Assembly (NCBI RefSeq): GCF_007855645.1
Contig: NZ_CP042265.1
Coordinates: 1-64,000 of the forward strand
DNA: 64,000 bases
Direction of reading: 5' to 3'
From: Qingshengfaniella alkalisoli
GTDB lineage: Bacteria; Pseudomonadota; Alphaproteobacteria; Rhodobacterales; Rhodobacteraceae
Shown: positions 36,090 to 45,023 of the stretch, one piece after another
Numbering within the stretch: the stretch's first letter is position 1
Layout of the letters: every line of letters begins with the position of its first letter
Position numbers and translations under genes: made by a program
Notes under the pieces: model-generated
Told to the model about the DNA's origin: nothing
Database searches by the model: none
The model's input: the letters and a program-made list of their open reading frames with translations, nothing else

Positions 36090-37394
36090 TTATTCGTGTC
36101 CGACCAATGCGAAACGCAGCACAAACAGACCGGCGACGATCCATGTGGCCGGGTGCACGTCACGCGCGCGGCCCGTCAGGGTCTTGATTGCGGCGTAACT
36201 GATGAACCCGAAGGCCAGACCGTTCGCGATGGAGTAGGTAAACGGCATCATCAGCGCGGTCAGCGCCGCAGGGGTAGATTCCGTGATGTCGTCCCACTGC
36301 ACTTCGGTCAATTCGCGCATCATCAGGCCCGCGACATAGAGCAGCGCAGGAGCGGTTGCGACCGAGGGAACCGATCCGGCCAGCGGCGCAAAGAACAGCG
36401 CGGCGAGGAACAGCGCGGCGATGACCAGAGCGGTCAGCCCCGTCCGACCGCCGGCCTGAACACCTGACGCGCTTTCGACATAGGCGGTGGTGGAGGACGT
36501 TCCAAGCATTGAGCCGGCTACGATCGCGGTCGAGTCGGCCATCAGTGCCTTGCCAAGCTGCGGGTTGGTGTGATCCGGTCCTTCCTCCATCAGTCCTGCA
36601 CGTTTGGCCACGCCGATCAGTGTGCCGGTAGCATCGAATACCTCGACCAGCACGAAGACAAGCACGACCTGAAACAGCCCGACATGCAGGATGCCGACCA
36701 GATCGAGCTGCATGAAGGTGGGTGCGATGCTGGGTGGTGCGGATACGATGCCGTTGAACTCGCTATACCCCAAAAGCATGGAAACGATGGTGACGACGAC
36801 AATGCCAATCAGGATTGCGCCGCGCACCTTCAGCACGTCCAGCGCGGCGATCAGGAAAAACCCGCCGATGGCCAGAAGCGGGCCGGGCTGGGATACATCG
36901 CCTAGTGCAACGAATGTGGCAGGACTGGCAACGACGATGCCTGCGCTTTTCAACGCGATGATGGCCAAAAACAACCCGATACCCGCCGCAATGGCGCTGC
37001 GCATTGATGCGGGGATTCCGCTGATCAGCCAGCGCCGGATGCCGGTAACGGTCAGGATTAGGAAGATGACACCTGAGACGAAGACCGCACCCAGCGCCTC
37101 TTGCCATGTGAAACCCATCGCACCGACCACGGTGAAGGCGAAGAAGGCGTTCAGCCCCATGCCTGGTGCCATACCAATGGGCCAGCGTGCCCAAAGCGCC
37201 ATGACCAGCGTGCCGATGGCGGCTGCAAGACAGGTGGCGACGAAGACCGCGTCCCTGTCCATGCCGGTCGTGGACAGGATGTCAGGGTTTACGAAGATGA
37301 TATAGGCCATCGTCAGGAACGTGGTGATCCCTGCGATGACCTCTGTCCGCACGGATGTTCCGTGCTTTTCCAGCTGGAAGTATTTCTCGAACAT
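36090..37394 (-). CDS. AzgA-like NCS2 purine permease
   Basis: A purine:proton symporter of the AzgA (adenine/guanine/hypoxanthine) branch, 434 residues and about 12-14 membrane segments. The family start MFEKYFQLEKHGTSVRTEV and VFVNPDILSTTGMD-type segment, GMGLNAFFAFTVVG, and SMLGTSSTTAYVESASGVQAGGRTGLT (here split as SMLGTSSTTAYVES and GVQAGGRTGLT) are all characteristic. GGGAGGGG precedes the start at 37394. It faces away from xdhABC, forming a divergent purine uptake and oxidation module, with a 548-base intergenic region that carries stacked hairpins on the transcribed leader side. Confidence 0.9.
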   Translation of the reverse strand: MFEKYFQLEKHGTSVRTEVIAGITTFLTMAYIIFVNPDILSTTGMDRDAVFVATCLAAAIGTLVMALWARWPIGMAPGMGLNAFFAFTVVGAMGFTWQEALGAVFVSGVIFLILTVTGIRRWLISGIPASMRSAIAAGIGLFLAIIALKSAGIVVASPATFVALGDVSQPGPLLAIGGFFLIAALDVLKVRGAILIGIVVVTIVSMLLGYSEFNGIVSAPPSIAPTFMQLDLVGILHVGLFQVVLVFVLVEVFDATGTLIGVAKRAGLMEEGPDHTNPQLGKALMADSTAIVAGSMLGTSSTTAYVESASGVQAGGRTGLTALVIAALFLAALFFAPLAGSVPSVATAPALLYVAGLMMRELTEVQWDDITESTPAALTALMMPFTYSIANGLAFGFISYAAIKTLTGRARDVHPATWIVAGLFVLRFALVGHE

Positions 37395-37472
37395 TGCCCC
37401 TCCCGACAAGTTTTCGGCACAGTGGTCATGCCGTTCGACTGATACAGGCGTCACGGATGCAGGTCACTGGCT

Positions 37473-37664
37473 TTATAGGGGAAGCGGCCCGGTATCGGCC
37501 CTCCGGCCGTGGTTTACGGCGCCGATACGGGTGGGTGTCGCCTGCCCGTCATACCAGCGGCACGATCCGATGCCGCTGGCGTCGGACCCTAACGAGACCA
37601 TCTCGCGGAAATAAGAGCCCTGCTGCGGAGACTGTTTCAAAGGAATGTCGAAAATCCGGCGCAT
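37473..37664 (-). CDS. Doubtful leader ORF before the purine permease
   Basis: A 63-codon minus-strand frame whose start is MRRIFDIPLKQSPQQGSYFR. It overlaps the hairpin cluster at 37492-37579 and ends about 80 bases before the permease gene. No ribosome site is visible and the family is unknown. It may be only the coding shadow of the structured region, or a real leader peptide. Confidence 0.2.
   Translation of the reverse strand: MRRIFDIPLKQSPQQGSYFREMVSLGSDASGIGSCRWYDGQATPTRIGAVNHGRRADTGPLPL
37492..37579 (-). ncRNA. Structured 5' leader candidate of the purine permease
   Basis: Three adjacent inverted repeats lie ~100-190 bases upstream of the permease start on its transcribed side: CCAGCGGCA/TGCCGCTGG (37554-37579, 9-base stem), ACGGG/CCCGT (37527-37549), and GTATCGGC/GCCGATAC (37492-37528), the last enclosing GCCGT/ACGGC. 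Consecutive perfect stems in a purine-gene leader suggest a structured RNA element such as a riboswitch or an attenuator. I do not recognise a known class, and no terminator follows. Confidence 0.35.
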
Positions 37665-37942
37665 TTCACAAACTTTGCCTTAAGGCGGATTCGCAAATGT
37701 GCAGCCACATGCAGACGTTGGAGATTCGATGGGAGACACGCCGCATGTGGCTGCGCTGCAAATTCGGGCAGCATGATGAAACTAGCGGCAGGCGGGGCGA
37801 GTTATTATCTATGATGTGTTGAAATTGTTTAGCAACTGGCCCGCATTTTCTGAAACTGCCTGTGCGGTTAGTCTGCCGAAATCGTTAGTCACGATCGAGC
37901 ACGCGCTGCTAGAATTGACGCGGCCAGTGAGGGAGCCAGCCA

Positions 37943-39406
37943 ATGACGACACCCCGCCGAGACATTCGGTTCATACTCAACGACCGAGAGGTCCGCCTAA
38001 GCGATGTGAAATCCAGCGATAGCCTGCTGGACCATCTGCGCATCGCCCAGAACTTGCGTGGCACCAAGGAAGGCTGCGCCGAAGGTGATTGCGGGGCCTG
38101 CACTGTACTTGTCGGGCGGCGTGCCGAAGGCGGGATTGTCTATGAAACGGTCAATGCCTGTATCCGTCTGCTGGCGTCCGTCGATCTGTGCCATGTTGTG
38201 ACCATTGAGCATCTGCGCGGTCGCGATGGCGGTTTGCACCCTGTGCAACAGGCCATGGTAGACTTTCATGGCAGCCAGTGTGGGTTCTGCACACCGGGTT
38301 TCGTCATGTCGCTTTATGCGCTGCTGATGGGCAACCCGAGCCCGACCAAGCATGAGATCGAGGTCGCACTTCAGGGCAATCTGTGTCGCTGCACCGGCTA
38401 CAGCCCGATCATCCGCGCGGCGCAGGCAGCGGCCGAAGAGGGGGCGTTTGACGACGCGATTGTCACCGAGCGCGATAGCGTTTTGGCAAAGCTTGCGGCG
38501 CTGGATGACGGTGCGCGGGTTGAACTGACCGTTGGTGAGGATCGCGTTTATCTGCCATCCTCTGTCGCTGATTTTGCGGAGTTGCTGGCTGGGAACCCGG
38601 AGGCAACCATCGTCGCCGGATCGACGGATGTAGGGCTGTGGGTCACGAAATTCATGCGCGACATTTCTCCGGTGATCTTCATCAATCATCTGGAAGAGTT
38701 GCGGAGGATCGAGGTCACCGAGGCGGGCATCACGCTCGGTGCCGGTGTCAGCTATTCAGATGCCGAGCCATTGATCGTTGAACATTTCCCGATGCTGTCG
38801 ACGTTCTGGCGACGGATCGGCGGTTGGCAAGTGCGCAACATGGGCACGGTCGGGGGCAACGTTGCGAATGGCTCGCCCATCGGGGACACGCCGCCCATGC
38901 TGATCGCGTTGAGTGCACAGATGACGCTGCGCAGTTCGAAGGGCAGCCGGGTCATAGCTGTCGAGGATTTTTTCATCGACTACGGTAAGCAGGACCGCGC
39001 GAAGGATGAATTCGTCGAGTCGATTTTCATTCCCGCGCCGGAACGGGGCGCAATGATTGCCACCCACAAGCTGTCGAAACGCCGGGATGAGGATATCTCG
39101 TCGGTGTGCGGGGCGTTCTATGTTACGCTTGATGGCGACAAGATCGCGACGGCACGGATTGCCTATGGCGGCATGGCTGCTACGCCCAAACGCGCGAAGG
39201 CGGTTGAAGCTGCGCTGATCGGCCAGGAGTGGACGGAGCAGACGATTGCTGATGCGCTGTCTGCCTATGCCGAGGACTATCAACCGCTGACCGACTGGCG
39301 GGCCTCCAAGGAATACCGCGCCACCGCTGCGGCGAACCTGCTGCGCCGCTTCTATCTGGAGAACACCGGAACACCTGCAACCGTGATCCGGGGGACGGCC
39401 GCATGA
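37943..39406 (+). CDS. xdhA: Xanthine dehydrogenase small subunit XdhA
   Basis: Iron-sulfur and FAD subunit of xanthine dehydrogenase, passing electrons from the molybdenum subunit to NAD+. The plant-type [2Fe-2S] domain has cysteines 45, 50, 53 and 73, and the second cluster cysteines 113, 116, 148 and 150 (CGFCTPG, LCRCTGY). A FAD-binding domain follows (about 180-370, with TIVAGSTDVGLWV and MGTVGGNVANGSPIGDTPP), then the CO-dehydrogenase-type C-terminal domain. Length, 487 residues, is normal. It leads the translationally coupled xdhABC operon. Confidence 0.95.
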   Translation: MTTPRRDIRFILNDREVRLSDVKSSDSLLDHLRIAQNLRGTKEGCAEGDCGACTVLVGRRAEGGIVYETVNACIRLLASVDLCHVVTIEHLRGRDGGLHPVQQAMVDFHGSQCGFCTPGFVMSLYALLMGNPSPTKHEIEVALQGNLCRCTGYSPIIRAAQAAAEEGAFDDAIVTERDSVLAKLAALDDGARVELTVGEDRVYLPSSVADFAELLAGNPEATIVAGSTDVGLWVTKFMRDISPVIFINHLEELRRIEVTEAGITLGAGVSYSDAEPLIVEHFPMLSTFWRRIGGWQVRNMGTVGGNVANGSPIGDTPPMLIALSAQMTLRSSKGSRVIAVEDFFIDYGKQDRAKDEFVESIFIPAPERGAMIATHKLSKRRDEDISSVCGAFYVTLDGDKIATARIAYGGMAATPKRAKAVEAALIGQEWTEQTIADALSAYAEDYQPLTDWRASKEYRATAAANLLRRFYLENTGTPATVIRGTAA

Positions 39407-41730
39407 GGGATGAAATGACCGAACAACCCACGATCCGCGGTGGTGTCCACACTGACGAACGCCACGACTCCGCGCATAAGCATGTGACGGGGCAGGCGGT
39501 CTACACAGATGACATTCTGGAACCACATGGAACCCTTCACGCCTGCCTGGGCTTGTCGACTGTGCCGCATGGCAAGATCATCTCGATGGATCTTGCTCCG
39601 GTACTGGCTGCACCGGGGGTTCTGGGTGTATTGACCAAGGAAGATATTCCCGGCCACAACGATGTCAGCCCAACGGGACTGAATGACGAGCCGATCTTTG
39701 CGGATGGCGAGGTGCAGTTCCACGGCCAGCCCGTGTTCGGGGTGATTGCCGAGACGCGCGAAGCCGCCCGCCGCGCCGCGCATCTGGCAAAGGTCGAGTA
39801 TGACGAGTTGCCTTTCGTCACCGATGTGAGGGCCGCCATGGATGCAGGCTATCCGCATGTCACGGCGCCGCTGAAGCTGGAACGTGGCGATGTTAAGTCC
39901 GGGTTCGATACTGGCAAGAACCGGATCACGAACACGATGCGGGTGGGTGGTCAGGATCACTTCTACCTTGAGGGGCAGATCGCATTCGCCATTCCGGGTG
40001 AGGATCGCGACGTGACCGTCTGGTCCTCGACGCAGCACCCGAGCGAGGTGCAGCATATGGTCGCGCATGTGCTGGGCGTGCCGTCCAACGCGGTGACGAT
40101 CAATGTGCGCCGGATGGGGGGTGGTTTTGGCGGCAAGGAAACCCAGCCGAACCTGTTCGCAGCGGTGGCAGCGGTCGCCGCGCAGAAATTCGGTCGCCCT
40201 GTGAAGATCCGTCCGGACCGCGATGATGACATGGTCGCGACCGGAAAGCGCCATGACTTCCTGATCAGCTACGACGTGGCCTATGATGATGACGGGCGCA
40301 TTCAGGCGGTCGAAGGGGAGTTCGCGGCGCGGTGTGGTTTCTCGTCCGATTTGTCGGGACCTGTGACGGACCGCGCGCTGTTCCATGCCGACAACGCCTA
40401 CTTCTATCCCCATGTGCGCCTGACCTCGCGCCCGATGAAGACGAACACCGTGTCCAACACTGCCTTCAGGGGCTTTGGTGGCCCGCAAGGTGTGGTCGCG
40501 GCGGAACGGATCATGGAAGAGATCGGCTATGCGTTGGGCAAGGACCCGCTGGATGTGCGCAAGGCCAATTTCTATGGCGGCGAGGGTCGTGACCTGACGC
40601 CCTACCACCAGCAGGTAACCGACAACATTCTCGACCGGATCGTGGGCGAGCTTGAGGAAAGCGCCGATTACCGTGCGCGGCGTGAGGCCGTGAAAGCCTT
40701 CAATGCGCAAGGTGGTGTGATCCGCAAGGGCATAGCGTTGACGCCGGTGAAGTTCGGTATTTCCTTCACGGCGACGCACTACAATCAGGCCGGTGCGCTG
40801 GTGCATGTCTATAATGATGGCTCGGTTCATCTGAACCATGGCGGCACCGAGATGGGCCAGGGCCTGAATACCAAGGTCGCGCAGGTGGTCGCCGATACGC
40901 TCCAGATCGATCTTGACCATGTGAAGATCACCGGAACGACCACGGGCAAGGTGCCGAATACCTCGGCCACGGCGGCGAGCTCTGGCTCCGACTTGAATGG
41001 TATGGCGGCAGCGAACGCAGCCGAGCAGATCCGCGACCGTCTGATCAAATTCGCGGCGGAAAAGTATTCCCTGCCCGAGGACCAGATCGTGTTTGAGCCG
41101 AACACTGTTCTTCTGGGCAACGAACGCAAGCCTTGGGCCGTGTTTATCAAAGAAGCTTACATGGCACGGGTGCATCTGTCGGCGGCGGGCTTTTACAAGA
41201 CGCCGGGTATTCACTGGGACCGCGCGGCGGGCAAAGGGCGGCCATTCTACTACTACGCGTATGGTGCGGCCTGCGCCGAGGTCAGCGTGGATACGCTGAC
41301 GGGTGAATACGTCGTGGACCGCGTGGATGTGCTGCATGATGTGGGCAAATCGCTGAACCCGGCGCTGGATAAGGGGCAGGTCGAGGGTGGCTTCATCCAG
41401 GGGATGGGCTGGCTGACGACCGAAGAGCTGTGGTGGGACGACAAGGGCCGGTTGCGAACCCATGCGCCGTCCACCTACAAGATTCCTGTCGCGTCCGATG
41501 TGCCGGAAGAGTTCAACGTCAATCTGGCGTCTTGGTCGGTGAATGCGGAGCCCACCATCCGCCGGTCCAAGGCCGTAGGTGAGCCACCCTTCATGTTGGC
41601 GCTGTGCGTGCCGGAGGCCCTGTCCATGGCCGTGGCGAGCCTGAAGGGTTATCGCGAATGCCCGCGGCTCGACCTGCCCGCGACGCCCGAGCGGGTGTTG
41701 CTGGCGGCGGAAAGACTGCGTCAGGGATGA
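39403..41730 (+). CDS. xdhB: Xanthine dehydrogenase large molybdenum subunit XdhB
   Basis: Catalytic subunit oxidising hypoxanthine and xanthine to urate. An N-terminal aldehyde-oxidase hammerhead region (HVTGQAVYTDDILEPHGTL) is followed by molybdopterin contacts RRMGGGFGGKETQ, AFRGFGGPQG, MGQGLNTKVAQV and the active-site glutamate in AVGEPPFML. Length, 775 residues, fits XdhB. The start overlaps the xdhA stop (ATGA); an ATG four codons later is an alternative. Its stop overlaps xdhC. Molybdenum cofactor insertion needs XdhC, encoded next. Confidence 0.95.
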   Translation: MRDEMTEQPTIRGGVHTDERHDSAHKHVTGQAVYTDDILEPHGTLHACLGLSTVPHGKIISMDLAPVLAAPGVLGVLTKEDIPGHNDVSPTGLNDEPIFADGEVQFHGQPVFGVIAETREAARRAAHLAKVEYDELPFVTDVRAAMDAGYPHVTAPLKLERGDVKSGFDTGKNRITNTMRVGGQDHFYLEGQIAFAIPGEDRDVTVWSSTQHPSEVQHMVAHVLGVPSNAVTINVRRMGGGFGGKETQPNLFAAVAAVAAQKFGRPVKIRPDRDDDMVATGKRHDFLISYDVAYDDDGRIQAVEGEFAARCGFSSDLSGPVTDRALFHADNAYFYPHVRLTSRPMKTNTVSNTAFRGFGGPQGVVAAERIMEEIGYALGKDPLDVRKANFYGGEGRDLTPYHQQVTDNILDRIVGELEESADYRARREAVKAFNAQGGVIRKGIALTPVKFGISFTATHYNQAGALVHVYNDGSVHLNHGGTEMGQGLNTKVAQVVADTLQIDLDHVKITGTTTGKVPNTSATAASSGSDLNGMAAANAAEQIRDRLIKFAAEKYSLPEDQIVFEPNTVLLGNERKPWAVFIKEAYMARVHLSAAGFYKTPGIHWDRAAGKGRPFYYYAYGAACAEVSVDTLTGEYVVDRVDVLHDVGKSLNPALDKGQVEGGFIQGMGWLTTEELWWDDKGRLRTHAPSTYKIPVASDVPEEFNVNLASWSVNAEPTIRRSKAVGEPPFMLALCVPEALSMAVASLKGYRECPRLDLPATPERVLLAAERLRQG

Positions 41731-42587
41731 CCTGGCTGCCCGCCGATATCGATGCCTTCCTCGCGGATGCGGGGCCGGTAGCCTGTGTGAAAATCACGAA
41801 GGTTGCCGGTTCTTCTCCGCGAGAGGTCGGCGCGTGGATGCTCGTGTCACAGAGCGGCATGATCGGTACGATCGGTGGCGGGCAACTGGAATACATGGCG
41901 ATTGACGAAGCGCGTGCGCAATTGCAGCGTGACGAGGATCATGGTGTCATGGACATCCCCTTGGGGCCAGAGATCGGGCAGTGCTGCGGCGGCCGGGTAG
42001 GCTTGTCGATCACCCGTCTGGGTGGAGAAGAACGCCAGGTGCTTCTGCGGCGGGTCGCGGGCGAGCGCGAGCAGTTTCCCATGGTCTACATCTTCGGCGC
42101 GGGTCATGTCGGGCGGGCGCTTGCCAAGGCCTTGACCTTGCTGCCGGTGCGCCTATTGCTGGTCGACAGCCGCGCAGACGAGCTCAAGCTTGCCGACGAC
42201 GCGATCCCAAGAATGCACACACCGTTACCCGAAGCGGTTGTGCGTGACGCCGAACCCAACAGTGCCTTCGTCGTTCTGACCCATGATCATTCGCTCGACT
42301 TTCTGATTTGCCGCGAGGCCTTGCTGCGCGGCGATGCCGCCTATGTGGGCATGATCGGATCGAAAACGAAACGGGCAAGCTTTCGTCGTTGGTGTGCGTC
42401 CTTGAAGAACGACGTGCCATCAAATGATACGGAGTTGGTCTGTCCCATCGGTGCGGGCTTCAGCACAGATAAGCGACCAGAGGTGATCGCCTCCTTTGTC
42501 GCGGCAGAGATCATGGGGCGATTGACAGCAGATGTTGTCAAACCACCCTCGGTGCAAGCGGAGGGCAAGACGGCATCCAGCCGTTGA
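41727..42587 (+). CDS. xdhC: Xanthine dehydrogenase accessory protein XdhC
   Basis: Chaperone that binds and delivers sulfurated molybdenum cofactor to XdhB, 286 residues. The N-terminal XdhC/CoxI segment (GSSPREVGAWMLV, GTIGGGQLEY) and C-terminal Rossmann-like part (IFGAGHVGRALAKAL, YVGMIGSKTK) are clear. The start ATG at 41727 overlaps the xdhB stop; the ORF extends further upstream only as an overlapping reading frame. This completes xdhABC. Downstream DNA to 42819 has no gene. Confidence 0.94.
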   Translation: MTWLPADIDAFLADAGPVACVKITKVAGSSPREVGAWMLVSQSGMIGTIGGGQLEYMAIDEARAQLQRDEDHGVMDIPLGPEIGQCCGGRVGLSITRLGGEERQVLLRRVAGEREQFPMVYIFGAGHVGRALAKALTLLPVRLLLVDSRADELKLADDAIPRMHTPLPEAVVRDAEPNSAFVVLTHDHSLDFLICREALLRGDAAYVGMIGSKTKRASFRRWCASLKNDVPSNDTELVCPIGAGFSTDKRPEVIASFVAAEIMGRLTADVVKPPSVQAEGKTASSR

Positions 42588-42819
42588 GTTCGCGGTTCAT
42601 CCGCCTATGTTCAACAGGGTTCTTTGAGAATCTGGGAGTTGATCAGTTCTGTCCACTGTGTGAAAGCGACAGGGCCATCGGTTACACCCATTTCAAACAG
42701 ATCGGGCGAAAATTTCTCTCCTGCGGCGCTGGACGAATGTTTCGCTAAGGTTAAAACTTCACCGCGCTATGGCTGGCTCCCATCGAAAGCGGCCCGCCAA
42801 TGGGAGAGAAAATATCCAG

Positions 42820-43893
42820 ATGTCGGATGATGAGTCTTATGCGTTGCGATTAACGAATGTGTCTCGCCGTTTTGGCAGCCGGGATGTGTTGTCGAATGTC
42901 ACGCTATCGGTTCCTGCCGGCAAGATCACCTGTCTTCTGGGCGAGTCGGGCTGCGGTAAGTCGACATTGCTCCGGCTGATTTCGGGTGTGGACCGGCCCG
43001 ATCGCGGTATGATCGAGATGGCTGGGGTCGAGATCGCCGGGCCCAGCCGGTTTGTCGAGCCCGAAGACCGCAAGATCGGGTTCATGTTTCAGGATTTCGC
43101 GCTGTTCCCGCATCTTGATGTGACCGACAATCTGTCATTTGGGTTGCGTGCATTGTCGCGTTCGGAACAGGACGTTCGTGTCACTGACGTCGTCGAACGG
43201 ATAGGAATAGAGCATCTTGCTGACCGCTTCCCCCATTCTCTTTCGGGTGGTGAACAGCAGCGTGTGGCGCTTGCTCGGGCGCTTGCGCCGGAGCCGGACA
43301 TCCTGCTGATGGATGAGCCGTTTTCCAATCTGGACCAGGGATTGCGCGAGCGTGTCCGGAAGGAAACCGTCGATACGCTTCGGAAGATCGAGACGACGGC
43401 AATCATGGTTACACATGATCCGCAGGAGGCGTTGGCCGTTGGCGATCTGATCGTGTTGATGCGAAATGGGGCGATCGAGCAGATCGGGTCACCTTTTGAT
43501 ATATACGATCGCCCTGCCTCGCCCTATGCAGCGGAGTTTATGGGGCCGTGCAACAGGTTGACGGGGATATGGAGCGAGGGCGCGATATCCACACCAATCG
43601 GCAGGTTTCATGCCGATCTGGATATTCCGGATGGCTCCATGGCGATGGCGTGCATCCGCCCGCAAGCGCTGACGCTGGGTCCGGACGGTGACGGTATTTC
43701 AGCGCGCATCATCGGCAAGACTTTCATGGGCGAAAGCGAACAGATCGACATCAGCGTGCATCCGCTGGCCGAACCGCTGCGGGTTCACCACCATGAACGC
43801 ATCGCCATGGCGGTGGGTGAAAAAGTGGGTTTGCGTCTGAACGGTGCGCAGGTGCATGTATTTGCCGATTTTAATCCCCTGTCGCAATCCTGA
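42820..43893 (+). CDS. fbpC: Ferric iron ABC transporter ATPase (FbpC-like)
   Basis: ATPase of an FbpABC-type transporter, 357 residues. Walker A is GESGCGKST (about 40), signature LSGGEQQRVALARALAPEP, Walker B ILLMDEPFSNLD, and a C-terminal TOBE-like regulatory domain follows. The start at 42820 has GGGAGAG upstream, though at a longish spacing. It precedes the substrate-binding gene, then the fused permease gene, so the order is C-A-B rather than the common A-B-C. The 104-base gap to fbpA holds a long inverted repeat that could set the ratio of ATPase to binding-protein mRNA. Confidence 0.9.
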   Translation: MSDDESYALRLTNVSRRFGSRDVLSNVTLSVPAGKITCLLGESGCGKSTLLRLISGVDRPDRGMIEMAGVEIAGPSRFVEPEDRKIGFMFQDFALFPHLDVTDNLSFGLRALSRSEQDVRVTDVVERIGIEHLADRFPHSLSGGEQQRVALARALAPEPDILLMDEPFSNLDQGLRERVRKETVDTLRKIETTAIMVTHDPQEALAVGDLIVLMRNGAIEQIGSPFDIYDRPASPYAAEFMGPCNRLTGIWSEGAISTPIGRFHADLDIPDGSMAMACIRPQALTLGPDGDGISARIIGKTFMGESEQIDISVHPLAEPLRVHHHERIAMAVGEKVGLRLNGAQVHVFADFNPLSQS

Positions 43894-43929
43894 CTGTTCT
43901 TGGCGCCGAAAACTTGACGAAAAAACTCA

Positions 43930-43968
43930 GCCAAGCTAACCAGATCGCGTAAGGTTAGTTCGCTTGGC
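43930..43968 (+). promoter_or_regulatory. Long inverted repeat between fbpC and fbpA
   Basis: GCCAAGC (43930-43936) pairs with GCTTGGC (43962-43968) and TAACC (43937-43941) with GGTTA (43953-43957), with a small bulge on one side and an 11-base loop. It sits about 30 bases before the binding-protein start. It may be a processing or stabilising hairpin in the polycistronic mRNA, or an operator for an internal promoter. Confidence 0.45.
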
Positions 43969-43997
43969 GTTGGGCCGGGCAAAAGGGGGTAATATCC

Positions 43998-45023
43998 ATG
44001 GGTAATTCGATGACCAAAGGCCGGATGTGGATCGCGGGCGCAGCAGTGGCCATGACCGCAAGCGGCGTTAACGCGCAAGAGGTCAATTTGTATACCTCGC
44101 GCGAACCTGGCTTGGTCGAGCCGCTGTTGCAGGCCTTCACCGATGAGACAGGCGTCGAGGTCAACACGGTCTTTCTGAAGGATGGCCTAGCTGAGCGCGT
44201 TGCGTCGGAGGGAGAGAGCTCACCCGCTGACATCCTGATGGCCGTTGATGTTGGCAATCTGGCCGATCTGGTGGATAAGGGGCTGACACAGACGGTTGAT
44301 TCCGATGTGCTGACTGCCGCGATCCCGGAAAACCTGCGAGGGCCCAACAACGACTGGTTCACCCTGTCGATGCGCGCCCGTGTGGTTTACGCCGCAAATG
44401 ATCTGGATCTCGATGCGATCACCTATGAACAACTCGCCGATCCAGAATGGGAAGGCAAGGTTTGCATCCGTTCGGGCCAGCACCCGTACAACACCGGCTT
44501 GTTCTCCGCGTTTCTAGCGCACCACGATGCTGCGGAAACCGAAGCATGGCTGCAAGGACTGAAAAGCAACCTTGCGCGCAAGGCTGGTGGCGGAGACCGT
44601 GATGGGGCGAAAGATATCCTCGGAGGTATCTGCGACATCGCGATTGCAAATTCCTACTATGTCGGCCTGATGCGGTCCGGAAAAGGCGGCGAGGAGCAGG
44701 AAGCCTGGGGTGATGCGATCAAGGTGATCCTGCCAACCTTCGAGGATGGCGGAACTCATGTGAATATCAGTGGCGCTGCGGTCGCCAAACATGCGCCGAA
44801 CCGCGATGAAGCCGTGCAACTGCTCGAATTCCTTGTGTCCGACGAGGCGCAGAAGATTTATGGCGAAGCCAATTACGAATACCCTGTCAAACCGGGGGTG
44901 GAAATTGACCCGATTGTCGCGTCTTTCGGCGAGCTCCAAGTGGATTCCGTGCCGCTGACCGAGATCGTCACCCACCGCAAGGAAGCCAGTGAACTGGTCG
45001 ACAAGGTCGGTTTTGACAACTAG
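43998..45023 (+). CDS. fbpA: Ferric iron ABC transporter substrate-binding protein (FbpA/FutA-like)
   Basis: Periplasmic Fe(III)-binding protein, 341 residues. A signal peptide ending ASGVNAQ is followed by EVNLYTSREPGLVEPLLQAF, the standard first strand. The adjacent tyrosines in ANSYYVGLM form the iron-binding dyad of FbpA/FutA proteins, and GGGDRDGAKDILGGICDIAI surrounds the hinge. Its stop (TAG) overlaps the GTG start of the permease gene by one base, so they are co-translated. Context supports ferric iron uptake. Confidence 0.92.
   Translation: MGNSMTKGRMWIAGAAVAMTASGVNAQEVNLYTSREPGLVEPLLQAFTDETGVEVNTVFLKDGLAERVASEGESSPADILMAVDVGNLADLVDKGLTQTVDSDVLTAAIPENLRGPNNDWFTLSMRARVVYAANDLDLDAITYEQLADPEWEGKVCIRSGQHPYNTGLFSAFLAHHDAAETEAWLQGLKSNLARKAGGGDRDGAKDILGGICDIAIANSYYVGLMRSGKGGEEQEAWGDAIKVILPTFEDGGTHVNISGAAVAKHAPNRDEAVQLLEFLVSDEAQKIYGEANYEYPVKPGVEIDPIVASFGELQVDSVPLTEIVTHRKEASELVDKVGFDN

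Noticed and set aside
39352-41463. A 703-codon minus-strand ORF opposite xdhB
   Set aside because: It is antisense to a clearly recognisable gene. Its length follows from the GC-rich codon pattern of xdhB, and its translation has no family features.
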